NCBI GenBank assembly: GCA_963783335.1
Contig: CAWAND010000010.1
Coordinates: 186,001-250,000 of the forward strand
Origin: CAWAND01 sp963783335
GTDB lineage: Bacteria > Chloroflexota > Anaerolineae > Anaerolineales > E44-bin32
DNA length: 64,000 nt
Direction of reading: 5' to 3'
Shown: positions 6,378 through 15,124 of the stretch, one piece after another
Layout: the number at the start of each line of letters is the position of its first letter
Position numbering within the stretch: the stretch's first letter is position 1
Notes under the pieces: model-generated
Told to the model about the DNA's origin: nothing
What the model saw: only the letters and a program-made list of their open reading frames with translations
The model's database searches: none
Program-made: the position numbers and the translations under genes

Positions 6378-9300
6378 TTACTTGGGAAACCGGGTCAGGA
6401 CAGTGGCCGGCGTGGGCACCTGCACCCGATCCCCAACGTCCACCGATTCCCCGTCTCGGGACACCACACCGCCCTGGAAGATGGCCAGTGGCGTGCCTGG
6501 CTCGGCAACGGACAAATCGACATAGGCCTGGCCCAGGAGGTAGCCCTCCGAATCGACGGCGCAGGATGTGACCTTGCCCACCACTTTGCCCCGGTGGTCG
6601 ACGACCGGATCTCCAGAGTGCGCCATGCGCACGCCCTTGTCGTCGAAGCGGAAACGGACCACCTCGGCCGAGCGTTTGGCTTCCTGAGTCAAGAACGCGC
6701 TGCGGCCGATGAACCAGGGCTTGTAGGTCTTGACATAGGCGCCAAATCCAGCGTCGCCCACGCCCAGGTCCAGATCTCCGGCCATCTCGTGCCCATACAG
6801 CGGCAGGCCGGCCTCCGTGCGCAGTGAGTCGCGGGCGCCCAGCCCAGCCGGCTTGAGCCCCATCGGCTCCCCGGCTTTCAGAAGCGCTTCCCACAGCGCG
6901 GGACTCTTGTCGGGGTGGACGAACAGCTCGAAGGCCACCCGCTCGCCCGTGTAGCCCGTGCGGCTGACCACAAGGTCGAAGGCACCGAAGCGGCCTTCCA
7001 TCAGCCCAGCCCACTTAAGTCCTTTGAGCTTGGCGGCTGAGGCGTCGTCCGTTCCCAGGGCCAGCAGGATGTCACGGCTGTTCGGCCCCTGCAGCGCGAT
7101 GTCCACCCGCATGTCCGCCCCAGCTTCCGGGTCGCGCAGGTTGCGCAGGCGGCAGTCGCGGCCGAAAGCCATGGACCAGGGGCGATTCTCGTCGATCCGA
7201 ACCGTCCCGGACTTGACCGCCTGGAGCCAGGCCCAGTCCTTGTCGTCATTGGCGGCGTTGACCACCATCAGATAGGTCTCAGGGCCGCGTCGGTAGATCA
7301 TCAGGTCATCGATGACGTGTCCGTCGTGCCTGAGGAACTGCGTGTAATGCGATTGGCCAACCTCGAGCTTGGCCACGTCATTTCCAACCACGCTGTCCAG
7401 GAAAGCCGCCGCGCCCTCGCCCTCTGCCTGGTAGACACCCATGTGGCTGACATCGAACAGGCCAGCCGAGTGCCGCACGGCCAGATGCTCCTCGATCACC
7501 GACGTGTACCAAACCGGCATATCCCAGCCGGCGAAGGGCACCATCTTGGCGCCCAGGGCGCGGTGGGCCTCATTCAACGCCGTCTTGCGGGGCTCTTCGG
7601 GCTCGGCCTCATCCCATGCGAATGCCGGGAGGGGGTCGCCTTCATCTTTCGGGCTGACGCCGACGTACCAAGGCTTGTCATGGCCGTCGGCTTCTATCGC
7701 CGGAATCTTGCCGCCCTCGGCACCATCCGCCTGGCGAACGATGACCGGACCAGGCAGCTTGCGGTCTGGGTCCGCCGGATCGACCAGGATGTAGCCATCG
7801 GAGAGGTCGCGCAGCCAGGTCAGGACCAACGAAGCTGAGCTGGCAGGGACAGTCAGGGTCCACACCCCGCCTTCCTTCGGCCGGGACACCCCAGCTTCGA
7901 TGGTCTTGCCACCGGCTGTGATCTGAACGCCGCTCAACTCGCCCGGCGCCATGGCCTCGGTGCGGGCTGTGGTCGCCCACGCCAAGAATGCCTCGGCGTC
8001 GTCACCATCAATTTCGATCGCCACCGGGTCGCCATCCGGGGCCGGGTCGTCGAGGAAGTAGAACTGGGGATAGCCATGCTTCTCGGGCGAGGTGTCGATC
8101 CCTGCCGCTTCGGCCATGTCGCGCACCGCGATTCGGACCTCGTTGAGGGTCTCGAAATCGACCTTGGCGCGCTGCACCTTCCCCTTGCGCCCCGTGACGC
8201 TGTACGGCACGCAAGCCTTGAGCAGCCGGGCGATCAGCTTGCCCAACTTGCGGCTGTCGTCTTCCTTGAACCCGCGCTGGGTGATCCAGGGCGTGCCCAG
8301 CCGGATGCCGGATGGGTTGAATGCCGACTTATCGCCAGGGATAGTCTGCCGGTTGACCACGATGCCCGCCACATCCAAGATGCGCGCCGCCAGGTCGCCG
8401 GAGAGGGTGGTGCCGTCCTCACCCACCACCGATTTGCAGTCGACGTTGGTCAGGTGGGTGTCGGTGCCGCCAAATGGAATGCGCAAGCCTTCCGCCTCGA
8501 TGGCCTCCGTCATGGCCCGGCAGTTGGCCACAATCTGATGCTGAAGCTGCTTGAACTGGTCGCTGGCCGCCAACTTGAAGGCCAGGGCTTGAGCGGCGAT
8601 GGTGTTGATATGGGGGCCGCCCTGTTCGCCGGGAAAGACCGCCCGGTCGATCTTGCTCGACAGCTTTCGCGAGGCGGTCATGATCACCGCCCCTCTCGGC
8701 CCGCACATCGACTTGTGCGTGGTGAAAGTGATCACATCGGCGTAGCCCACCGGTGAGGGAAAAGCGCCTGCCGCCACCAGCCCCGCAACGTGGGCGATAT
8801 CGGCCAGCAGGTAGGCGCCGACCTCATCGGCGATGGCGCGGAACTTGGCCCAATCCACCGCCCACGAATAGGAAGAGTAGCCGGCGATGATCATCTTCGG
8901 CATATGCTCACGCGCGATGGCCGCGATCTGCTCGTAGTCAAGGCGTTCCGTCTCGGGATCGACCGTGTAGTGGACGGCGTGGTAGTACTGGCCGGAGCGG
9001 TTGACGGGCGATCCATGGGTCAGATGCCCGCCGTGCAGGAGATTCATCCCCAGCACCGTCTCACCCGGCTCCATCAAAGCATGGTATACGGCGTTGTTGG
9101 CCGGGGCGCCTGACAGCGCCTGAACGTTGACGTACAGGTCATCGGCGGTCAGCCCGTTGGTGGCGAAGGCCTCGGCACAGCGGCGTCGAGCCAATGATTC
9201 GACGATGTCGACGTACTCGACCCCTTTGTAGTAACGCGGGTCGGAGTAGCGTCGATAGTGGGCCAGGCGAGCCGGCACGTCGAGCAGCTCGGCTTCGGGC

Positions 9301-9506
9301 ATCCGGCGTGTGTCTTCATCCGGATAGCCCTCGGCATACACGTTGTTAAACGGCGTGCTCAAGAGCTCCAGAACCGCCTGAGGGGCGGTGCTCTCGGAGG
9401 GGATCAGAATGAGCTTGCGATACTGCCGTTCCGTCTCGAATTCGACCACATCGGACAGGTCTGGGTCGAGATCGCCCAGGCCCCCGCGGAAAAGAAGATC
9501 AGGCAT
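6378..9506 (-). CDS. Fused serine hydroxymethyltransferase-aminomethyltransferase
   Basis: 1042 residues from the ATG at 9506 (MPDLLFRGG), chosen because GGAGA lies 8 nt upstream; an ATG 12 nt earlier has no ribosome site. Residues 1-470 are a complete SHMT (GlyA): IPSESTAP, YYKG, LADIAHVAGL and the PLP lysine motif TTHKS (Lys at about 265). Residues 640-1042 are a complete GcvT: PFAGWDMPVWY, FDVSHMG, SRTGYTGE and RDSLRTEAGLPLYGHE. The 160-residue middle is not clearly either enzyme and may be a linker domain. SHMT makes glycine and methylene-THF from serine; GcvT makes methylene-THF from the aminomethyl-lipoyl arm of GcvH. The fusion joins the two folate-charging steps of serine/glycine interconversion. 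No separate gcvT sits by the gcvH-P genes, so this is probably the working T protein. Confidence 0.93.
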   Translation of the reverse strand: MPDLLFRGGLGDLDPDLSDVVEFETERQYRKLILIPSESTAPQAVLELLSTPFNNVYAEGYPDEDTRRMPEAELLDVPARLAHYRRYSDPRYYKGVEYVDIVESLARRRCAEAFATNGLTADDLYVNVQALSGAPANNAVYHALMEPGETVLGMNLLHGGHLTHGSPVNRSGQYYHAVHYTVDPETERLDYEQIAAIAREHMPKMIIAGYSSYSWAVDWAKFRAIADEVGAYLLADIAHVAGLVAAGAFPSPVGYADVITFTTHKSMCGPRGAVIMTASRKLSSKIDRAVFPGEQGGPHINTIAAQALAFKLAASDQFKQLQHQIVANCRAMTEAIEAEGLRIPFGGTDTHLTNVDCKSVVGEDGTTLSGDLAARILDVAGIVVNRQTIPGDKSAFNPSGIRLGTPWITQRGFKEDDSRKLGKLIARLLKACVPYSVTGRKGKVQRAKVDFETLNEVRIAVRDMAEAAGIDTSPEKHGYPQFYFLDDPAPDGDPVAIEIDGDDAEAFLAWATTARTEAMAPGELSGVQITAGGKTIEAGVSRPKEGGVWTLTVPASSASLVLTWLRDLSDGYILVDPADPDRKLPGPVIVRQADGAEGGKIPAIEADGHDKPWYVGVSPKDEGDPLPAFAWDEAEPEEPRKTALNEAHRALGAKMVPFAGWDMPVWYTSVIEEHLAVRHSAGLFDVSHMGVYQAEGEGAAAFLDSVVGNDVAKLEVGQSHYTQFLRHDGHVIDDLMIYRRGPETYLMVVNAANDDKDWAWLQAVKSGTVRIDENRPWSMAFGRDCRLRNLRDPEAGADMRVDIALQGPNSRDILLALGTDDASAAKLKGLKWAGLMEGRFGAFDLVVSRTGYTGERVAFELFVHPDKSPALWEALLKAGEPMGLKPAGLGARDSLRTEAGLPLYGHEMAGDLDLGVGDAGFGAYVKTYKPWFIGRSAFLTQEAKRSAEVVRFRFDDKGVRMAHSGDPVVDHRGKVVGKVTSCAVDSEGYLLGQAYVDLSVAEPGTPLAIFQGGVVSRDGESVDVGDRVQVPTPATVLTRFPK

Positions 9507-9577
9507 TTGGGTCTCCATTGGGTGATGACGAGTCGCTGGGGAAACCGCGCCTCGAGCTAGGGTGGATCTACGTTTGG

Positions 9578-9606
9578 ATTGTATTCCCCCGCCGGAGGTC
9601 GGTCAA
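9578..9606 (-). promoter_or_regulatory. Promoter of the glyA-gcvT fusion
   Basis: On the minus strand TTGACC (9606-9601), 17-bp spacer, TACAAT (9583-9578). Expected transcription start is near 9571, giving a leader of about 65 nt. Confidence 0.7.
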
Positions 9607-9649
9607 GGAATCGCGCGCCGGCGCGGGCGGAAGGACTCGGCCGATCTGA

Positions 9650-9667
9650 TTGTGAAAGATTTCACAT
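9650..9667. promoter_or_regulatory. TGTGA-N6-TCACA palindrome, site 2
   Basis: TTGTGA-AAGATT-TCACAT, centred about 87 bp upstream of the predicted glyA-gcvT transcription start. It has one mismatch to the Rex consensus. The only nearby promoter is that of the fusion gene. Confidence 0.55.
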
Positions 9668-9700
9668 ATGGCGGGTCAGCCACGACGCACGCCACCTGCA

Positions 9701-9768
9701 CGTCATTCTGGGCGAGGCCCTGCCGAACCTCCTCTTGTGTCATTTCGAGTGAGGCGCAGTCGATCCCC
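9701..9768. repeat. Degenerate dispersed repeat at a gene end
   Basis: Contains GTCATTCTGGGCGAGGCCC and GTCATTTCGAGTGAGGCGC, halves of the type of dispersed repeat common in many environmental genomes. It directly abuts the stop codon of the M1-type peptidase. Confidence 0.45.
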
Positions 9769-11371
9769 CTATGGCACCGGCATCGGGCCGCCATCGTAGA
9801 CCCACAGGTTGAACAGGTCCTGGAGCTGGCAGCTGCAAGTGGCTTCAGCTGAGGCTTGGAAATCCTTCGAGCTGGCGAAGCCGTACTCGTAGGATTTGAA
9901 ATACGCCTTGAGGAAGGCGAAGAACGTGTCGTCGCCAAGCCGCTGCCGGAGGGCGTCGAAGAAGAGCGCCCCCTTCCAGTACACGATCAGGGCGTAGACA
10001 TTGTAGCGTTCGTCGCCCTTGGGGTAGTCGCTAACCCCCTTGCCGATCGGCAGCTCCGCGTACGGACTGGCGGCAACCACCGAACGGTAGTGGCTCAATT
10101 CACCCGTGGCGCGCCCCGTGCCCTGATCGTGTTCCAAGAAGAGCACCGAAGCATAAGTTGCCGCCGCCTCGTCCAGCCACGGCTGCTCCAATTGGTCATC
10201 CCCGATCAAGCCGTAGAACCACTGGTGGGCCACCTCGTGGACGACCGGGATTTCGAGGTTGGACGTGCCGACGGTGCCGATCGACACCAGGCTGGGGTAT
10301 TCGATCCCACCGAAGGCCCCGGGCACGTCAACCACATCCAACTCCGTGTACGGATAGGGGCCAACATCCTGCGTCATCAGATCCATTTGCCCGGCTGCCA
10401 GGCGCAGCATGCGCTTCAAATCACCCCTGTGCTCCTCAAGAACCCATCCCTTGATTGTCACACCGTCGACCTGCACCGAATCGTTCACGAACGGCCCGTA
10501 AGCGAAGGCAAAATCGCGTACCGGACCGGTCACGAAAGACACCGTCGTCGTGCCGTCGGCGTTCTCCTGCCGATCGACCTCTGCCCCCGACGCTGCCAGG
10601 CCGAGATCGGTGGGGCCGGTCAACTGCACGGCGTAGATAGCAATATTCGAGTTGGTGGTGTCTCCGCCGTACGGCGCCTGCTTCTCTTCCCACCTGCCGT
10701 CGATCAAACGCGGAACCAGCGGGTAGAAGGTGGGAGCGAAAAGCACCCCCTGGCTGATGCCAAACCTCCCCGGTTTTGGGCCGCCAATGTCACCGCTGGC
10801 CTGGACCTCAAACGGGATACTTAGATCAACTTTGTCCCCCCGGTGCAGAGCCGTCGGGAGGTTGAATCGGAGGGCTAGGCCGCCCAACTCAACCTCCGGC
10901 ACCACCTGCTGGCCATCGATCAGCGCCGGGCCGGCCCGCATGGAAGACCGGTACTGTTCATCGTTCGGCCAAAGCATCAACACCATGTCCTGGATGGGCT
11001 CCGGCGCACGGTGCGTGTACTGGATCCGCGCCACCCCGCTGATCTTGGCCTGCTCGGTGGCGGAATCCAGGCTGACGCGGGCTTGAATATCGTAGCGAGT
11101 TCCAGCCGGGATCGTGGCCGAGCACATCCTGGAATCCAGCTCTCAACGCCGGCCGCTGGGCGGTGGCTGTATCATCGGCCGCCCCAGGCGTGGGCGCCAA
11201 GGTGGGCAAGAAGGTCGGACTGGGTGTGGGGGTGAATTGAGGCGGCAGATCGCGCGGCGTGCTCGTGCCCGCCACCCCTCCCGCAGAGGGCGTGGACGGG
11301 GCGGGCGCGACGGTCGGCCCGCAGGCCACGATGAGCAGCACAACGGCCATGAAGGCTAGGCTACGGCGCAT
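9769..11371 (-). pseudogene. M1-type metallopeptidase lipoprotein, one frameshift
   Basis: The start at 11371 gives MRRSLAFMAVVLLIVAC, a lipoprotein signal with lipobox V-A-C, and then a Pro/Thr stalk. The frame is lost near 11130-11150. From there to 9769 another frame encodes a complete M1-like domain: an N-terminal beta domain (RYDIQARVSLDS), GGIEYPSL in place of the GAMEN exopeptidase motif, then VVHEVAHQWFYGLIGDDQ and WLDEAAATY, giving HExxH-18-E zinc ligands. One base would restore a single protein of about 530 residues. The M1 domain lacks any internal stop, so the break is either very recent or an assembly error. If intact it would be a surface-anchored peptidase. Confidence 0.85.
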
Positions 11372-11415
11372 GACAACCTCCTGCCAAGGAAAAAGGCGTC
11401 CGCCAGGACGCCCTG

Positions 11416-11490
11416 TGGGCGGAACAGGACTTCGAACCTGCGACCCCTTCTGTGTAAGAGAAGTGCTCTAACCAACTGAGCTATCCGCCC
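11416..11490 (-). tRNA. tRNA-Val (anticodon TAC)
   Basis: 75-nt cloverleaf on the minus strand. The acceptor GGGCGGA pairs with TCCGCCC, the D-arm is AGCTCAGTTGGTTAGAGC, the anticodon stem CTTCT/AGAAG holds loop CTTACAC with TAC at 34-36, and the T-arm holds GGTTCGAAGTCC. CCA is not encoded. Confidence 0.95.
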
Positions 11491-11496
11491 GACCGG

Positions 11497-11525
11497 ATTA
11501 TATCGACGCCGACCGCCGGGGTCAA
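11497..11525 (-). promoter_or_regulatory. Promoter of tRNA-Val
   Basis: Minus strand TTGACC (11525-11520), 17-bp spacer, TATAAT (11502-11497). The -10 box ends 6 bp before the mature tRNA 5' end, so the primary transcript has almost no 5' leader. Confidence 0.85.
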
Positions 11526-11539
11526 CGAGACGCCGATCT

Positions 11540-11568
11540 TTGCCTCTGGAGGCTGGAAATGCTATAGT
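11540..11568 (+). promoter_or_regulatory. Promoter of the RpiR-type regulator
   Basis: TTGCCT (11540-11545), 17-bp spacer, TATAGT (11563-11568). Expected start near 11575, about 40 nt before the chosen ATG. It is back to back with the tRNA-Val promoter. Confidence 0.6.
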
Positions 11569-11613
11569 TGCCAGCCACCCATCTCTTTGATGCAAGCACG
11601 TTGGAGCCGCAGT

Positions 11614-12462
11614 ATGTCGTCTTTCGAGACTCGAATTCGAGAGGCCAAGCCGGACTTGACGCCGAGCTTTCAAGTCTTGGCGGACTTCCTGCTCGACTCC
11701 TTCGACCAGGCCGCCTTCCTCTCCGGCACCGAATTGGCCCATCGGCTCGATCTTGACCCGGCGACAGTCGTGCGCTTTGCGCAACGCCTTGGCTATCCTG
11801 GATACCGTGAACTGCAACGCGAGGTTCAAGCGCGCGTCCAGCAGCTGCTTGTCCCGCCCGAACCTGGTCCAGCCAATTCTCCGGAAGACGCCGCCATGGG
11901 AGCGCTCGACCAGGCCAGCTCCTACATCGACCAGGTGCGTCGTGACTTCCCGCTTGAGGCGGCCAATCGCTTCGTCAAGCTGCTGGATGAGGCCGCTCGC
12001 GTCGTGATCCTGGCGGAGGGCCTGACCCTGCCAGCCGCCCGCACACTGGGCGCCTGGCTTGAGCTCGGCGGCCACACAGTGCACTACAGCGCCGGTTCGG
12101 CGGCCGACGTCGCCCGCGCCCTTTCTGGTATTCGCCGTGGCGATCTGGTGATCGCTCTCGAAAGCGACGGGGAGACGCCAATTCTCGGCCGTGCCTTAGA
12201 CGAAGCCCACAAGCACGGCGCCGCCACAGTGGCCCTGGTGGCGGCTCCTTCCAGCGAGGTGACATCCCACGCCGACCTTGTGTTGGCCACGCGCGCCAAC
12301 CACGATCCGGTCATGGCCCAACTGATGCTCGACGCGCTCAGCTTCGCCCTGATGCGCATGCTGATGAAGGCCCGCCCTGGCCGCTTCAAGGCCGATGGTC
12401 GGCGGCTGCGTGAACTGACCAGGACCTTAGCCGGGCGAGACGGCTCGGATCCCCGTGCCTGA
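11614..12462 (+). CDS. RpiR/MurR-family transcriptional regulator
   Basis: About 282 residues from the ATG at 11614 (MSSFETRIREAKPDLTPS), preferred over upstream TTG/ATG because GGAG lies 8 nt ahead. Residues 1-75 are the RpiR-type helix-turn-helix: ASLSGTELAHRLDLDPATVVRF-like motif with FAQRLGYPGYRELQ. Residues about 115-270 form an SIS sugar-isomerase fold (VILAEGLTLPAARTLG, DLVIALESDGETP, TVALVAAPSSEV). Such regulators sense phosphosugars. No sugar-phosphate genes adjoin it, so the target is unknown. The genes downstream (methyltransferase, hydrolase, dcd) are closely spaced and may be read through. Confidence 0.88.
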   Translation: MSSFETRIREAKPDLTPSFQVLADFLLDSFDQAAFLSGTELAHRLDLDPATVVRFAQRLGYPGYRELQREVQARVQQLLVPPEPGPANSPEDAAMGALDQASSYIDQVRRDFPLEAANRFVKLLDEAARVVILAEGLTLPAARTLGAWLELGGHTVHYSAGSAADVARALSGIRRGDLVIALESDGETPILGRALDEAHKHGAATVALVAAPSSEVTSHADLVLATRANHDPVMAQLMLDALSFALMRMLMKARPGRFKADGRRLRELTRTLAGRDGSDPRA

Positions 12463-12513
12463 GCCAATCTTCGTGCGGTCCCTGCGCCGGGTCTGATCAC
12501 CCTTTCAGCATCC

Positions 12514-13191
12514 ATGTGGATCTACCTGACCCTCGCTGCCATCCTCATCCTCCTGGCCGTCTGGGAACTTTACTTCTGCGAAGGCGCCCATCTCGGCCGG
12601 CGATCGGTCATCTGGACCTATGACCTCGCCGCCCGGCGCTACGACGGCATCAAGCGCTTTGATCCGGATTGGGAACGTCGGACCGTGGGAGAACCGGTGG
12701 CGACGGTTTTTGGCGACCTTCAGGGCGTTCGCCTCCTGGATGTGGGCGCCGGCACCGGCCGTTTGGCACGCGCCGTGGGCGCTGCCGGCGGTCTGAGGGG
12801 GACGCTGTGGGCCCTTGAGCCGTCCCGCAGCATGCTCGATCTGGGCCGTTCTTTCAGCCTGCCTTACCCCGCCCATTGGGTTCAGGGATGGTCGCAGCCG
12901 CTTCCGTTTGCCGCAGAGTCATTCGACCTGGTGGCTTCTCTGGAGATGCTTGAGTTCACGCCGAAGCCAACCCGCACGCTCCGAGAAATGGTCCGGGTCC
13001 TGCGCCCCGACGGCTGGCTGCTCGTATCGAATCGAATCGGCTGGCAGGCACGCCTTATTCTCGGCCACCACTTCAGCCAACGGGCACTCCGCCAAATTCT
13101 TGAGAACGAAGGTCTGGTGGACATCCAGTTCTTCGCCTGGCAAATGGATTACGATTTGGTTTGGGGATACAAACCCGCCCGCGATCCATAG
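12514..13191 (+). CDS. Membrane-anchored class I SAM methyltransferase
   Basis: 225 residues. An N-terminal membrane helix (MWIYLTLAAILILLAVWELYF) precedes a class I methyltransferase domain with SAM motif I LLDVGAGTGRLA (about 76-87), the acidic residue in WALEPSRSML, and the post-motif FDLVASLEMLEF. The C-terminus contains FHQRALRQILENEG-type region (HHFSQRALRQIL). The family is the UbiE/methyltransferase-11 type; the substrate cannot be read from sequence. The anchor suggests a lipid or membrane substrate (inference). No clear ribosome site precedes the ATG. Confidence 0.82.
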   Translation: MWIYLTLAAILILLAVWELYFCEGAHLGRRSVIWTYDLAARRYDGIKRFDPDWERRTVGEPVATVFGDLQGVRLLDVGAGTGRLARAVGAAGGLRGTLWALEPSRSMLDLGRSFSLPYPAHWVQGWSQPLPFAAESFDLVASLEMLEFTPKPTRTLREMVRVLRPDGWLLVSNRIGWQARLILGHHFSQRALRQILENEGLVDIQFFAWQMDYDLVWGYKPARDP

Positions 13192-13214
13192 ACATCGGAG
13201 GCAGGCACAACACT

Positions 13215-14003
13215 ATGCGCTTGATTCGCTATCGGAAGGGCGCCAACTCGCCCGTGCTTTGGGGTTGGTTGTCGGAGGGCAAGGTCGGCCTGGTGGACGG
13301 TTCGCCCTACGGCGAGTTTCGCCGCAAGCAGGTCAGGCTGGCCGTCGACTCGGTCGAACTGCTGCCACCGGTCACACCCGGCAAAATCATCTGCGTGGGT
13401 CGCAACTACGCCGCCCATGCTGCCGAACACGACTCCGAGGTGCCCGAGCTGCCGCTTCTCTTCCTCAAACCCCCTACTGCCGTGATAGGAGACGGAGACT
13501 GCATTTATCTTCCGCCGCAGTCTCAGCAAGTCGAGCATGAAGCCGAGTTGGCGGTCGTCATCGGTCAACGCTGCCGGTGGGTCGAACCGCGCCTTGCCAT
13601 GGACATGCTGCTCGGGTTCACCATCGCCAACGATGTCACGGCCCGCGATCTCCAACGCCAAGATGGCCAGTGGACGAGGGGCAAGGGCTTCGACACGTTT
13701 TGTCCGATTGGCCCATGGATCGAAACCGAATTCAATCCGGCCGACGCCCTGGTGACCTGCACCGTCAACGGCCAGCTGCGGCAGATGGCCTCCACGCGTG
13801 ACATGATCTTCCCGGTGCGCCAAATCGTGGCCTTTGTCTCATCGGTGATGACGTTGGAACCCGGTGACGTCATTCTGACCGGGACACCCTCGGGTGTCGG
13901 TCCACTGGTGGATGGAGACGAGGTGGCGGTTGAGATTGAGGGAATTGGAATCCTAACCAATCGAGTTCGTAATGATCCCGGCGCGCCGGCCAACGACCGT
14001 TAG
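13215..14003 (+). CDS. Fumarylacetoacetate hydrolase family protein
   Basis: 262 residues from ATG 13215 (MRLIRYRKGANSPVLWG), behind a GGAGG site; longer starts overlap the preceding gene. Family hallmarks: KIICVGRNYAAHAAE, PLLFLKPPTAVIGDGD, the metal-binding EHEAELAVVIG (E-x-E), the later Asp in TIANDVTARDLQ, then KGFDTFCPIGPW and ILTGTPSGVGP. These fit the small FAH enzymes (acylpyruvate hydrolases, oxaloacetate decarboxylases, HpcE/5-oxopent-3-ene types). The exact substrate is open. It sits 17 bp before dcd, probably in one operon. Confidence 0.9.
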   Translation: MRLIRYRKGANSPVLWGWLSEGKVGLVDGSPYGEFRRKQVRLAVDSVELLPPVTPGKIICVGRNYAAHAAEHDSEVPELPLLFLKPPTAVIGDGDCIYLPPQSQQVEHEAELAVVIGQRCRWVEPRLAMDMLLGFTIANDVTARDLQRQDGQWTRGKGFDTFCPIGPWIETEFNPADALVTCTVNGQLRQMASTRDMIFPVRQIVAFVSSVMTLEPGDVILTGTPSGVGPLVDGDEVAVEIEGIGILTNRVRNDPGAPANDR

Positions 14004-14020
14004 GAAAGAGGAGACACAGG

Positions 14021-14575
14021 ATGGGTTTGAAACCAGATCATTGGATTGCCAAGATGGCTCGCGAACAGCAGATGATCGAACCCTTCGTCGAGAGCCAGGT
14101 TCGGGAGGGAGTCATCTCATACGGTGTGTCTTCCTACGGCTACGACATCCGCGTGGCGGATGAATTCAAGATCTTCACCAATGTCTTCTCGGCCGTGGTC
14201 GATCCCAAGGGATTCGATCCGGCCTCAATGGTGGACTACAAGGGCGAGGTGTGCACCATCCCGCCCAATTCATTCGCCTTGGCGCGGACCGTGGAGTACT
14301 TCCGCATCCCGCGCTCCGTCCTGACCATCTGCTTGGGGAAGTCCACCTATGCCCGCTGCGGGATCATCGTCAACGTGACACCGTTTGAACCCGAGTGGGA
14401 AGGCTACGTCACGCTCGAAATCTCCAACACCACGCCTCTGCCAGCGCGCATTTACGCCAACGAGGGCATCGCTCAGGTCCTCTTCTTTGAAGCCGACGAG
14501 GCCTGCACCATCTCCTACGCCGACAAGAAGGGAAAGTACCAAAACCAAAGGACGATCGAACTGCCGCGCCTCTGA
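14021..14575 (+). CDS. dcd: dCTP deaminase
   Basis: 184 residues, normal family length. Makes dUTP from dCTP for thymidylate synthesis. Seen: the N-terminal DHWIAKMA, SSYGYDIRVADEF, the nucleotide-binding GKSTYARCGIIVNVTPFEPEWEG with the catalytic Glu of the ...EGYVTLEISNT block, and the C-terminal DKKGKYQNQ that closes over the triphosphate. The ribosome site AAAGAGGAGA is strong. No dUTPase motif fusion is apparent; the protein is the monofunctional or bifunctional type by length, which cannot be settled here. Confidence 0.95.
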   Translation: MGLKPDHWIAKMAREQQMIEPFVESQVREGVISYGVSSYGYDIRVADEFKIFTNVFSAVVDPKGFDPASMVDYKGEVCTIPPNSFALARTVEYFRIPRSVLTICLGKSTYARCGIIVNVTPFEPEWEGYVTLEISNTTPLPARIYANEGIAQVLFFEADEACTISYADKKGKYQNQRTIELPRL

Positions 14576-14656
14576 TGCTTTGAAACGCTAGGTCGAACTC
14601 GACCGCGGTTGCGCCTGTGCTAGAATCCACTGATCGACATATGATCCAAGTTTGAG

Positions 14657-15037
14657 GTGATCGTGGAAAGGCTTTTTCTGGGTTTGGGCGCCGTGGGCGC
14701 TTTTTTGGCAGTCGGGACAGGGGCTTTCGGAGCCCACGCCCTGAGCGCGCATTTTGAGGCTCATCCCGATCTCGAGAGCATCTACCACACTGCCGTCCAA
14801 TACCTGTTCTTTCATGCCCTCGGCCTGTTTGTGGTCGCCTGGGCCAGCACACGCTTCCAGTGGCCGGGTGTTGCCTGGGCTGGATATCTGTTTCTGGCCG
14901 GCATCCTGCTCTTTTCCGGAAGTCTGTTTGTCCTCAGCCTGACCGGTGTCCGTTGGTGGGGCGCCGTAACGCCATTCGGTGGGCTCGCATTCTTGGCCGG
15001 ATGGGCTCTGCTTGCCATCACCGCCTGGCGCGGATGA
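14657..15037 (+). CDS. DUF423 membrane protein
   Basis: About 126 residues with four predicted membrane helices. Seen: the start region VERLFLGLGAVGAFLAVGTGAFGAHAL, then YHTAVQYLFFHALGL and a C-terminal GGLAFLAGWALL, the typical layout of DUF423 (YgdD-like) proteins. The start is GTG, either at 14657 or at 14663; GAGG at 14654 favours the second by spacing. A TAGAAT at 14621-14626 may be its -10 box. Role unknown in any organism I can name with certainty. Confidence 0.85.
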   Translation: MIVERLFLGLGAVGAFLAVGTGAFGAHALSAHFEAHPDLESIYHTAVQYLFFHALGLFVVAWASTRFQWPGVAWAGYLFLAGILLFSGSLFVLSLTGVRWWGAVTPFGGLAFLAGWALLAITAWRG

Positions 15038-15124
15038 CGCCGCGCCTTTCCTGCCTGGCCCTTCTCCTTCAATCATCTCCGCCAGCCCGAACTTGTCGAC
15101 CACCCTGGACAATTGTCTCGAGGC

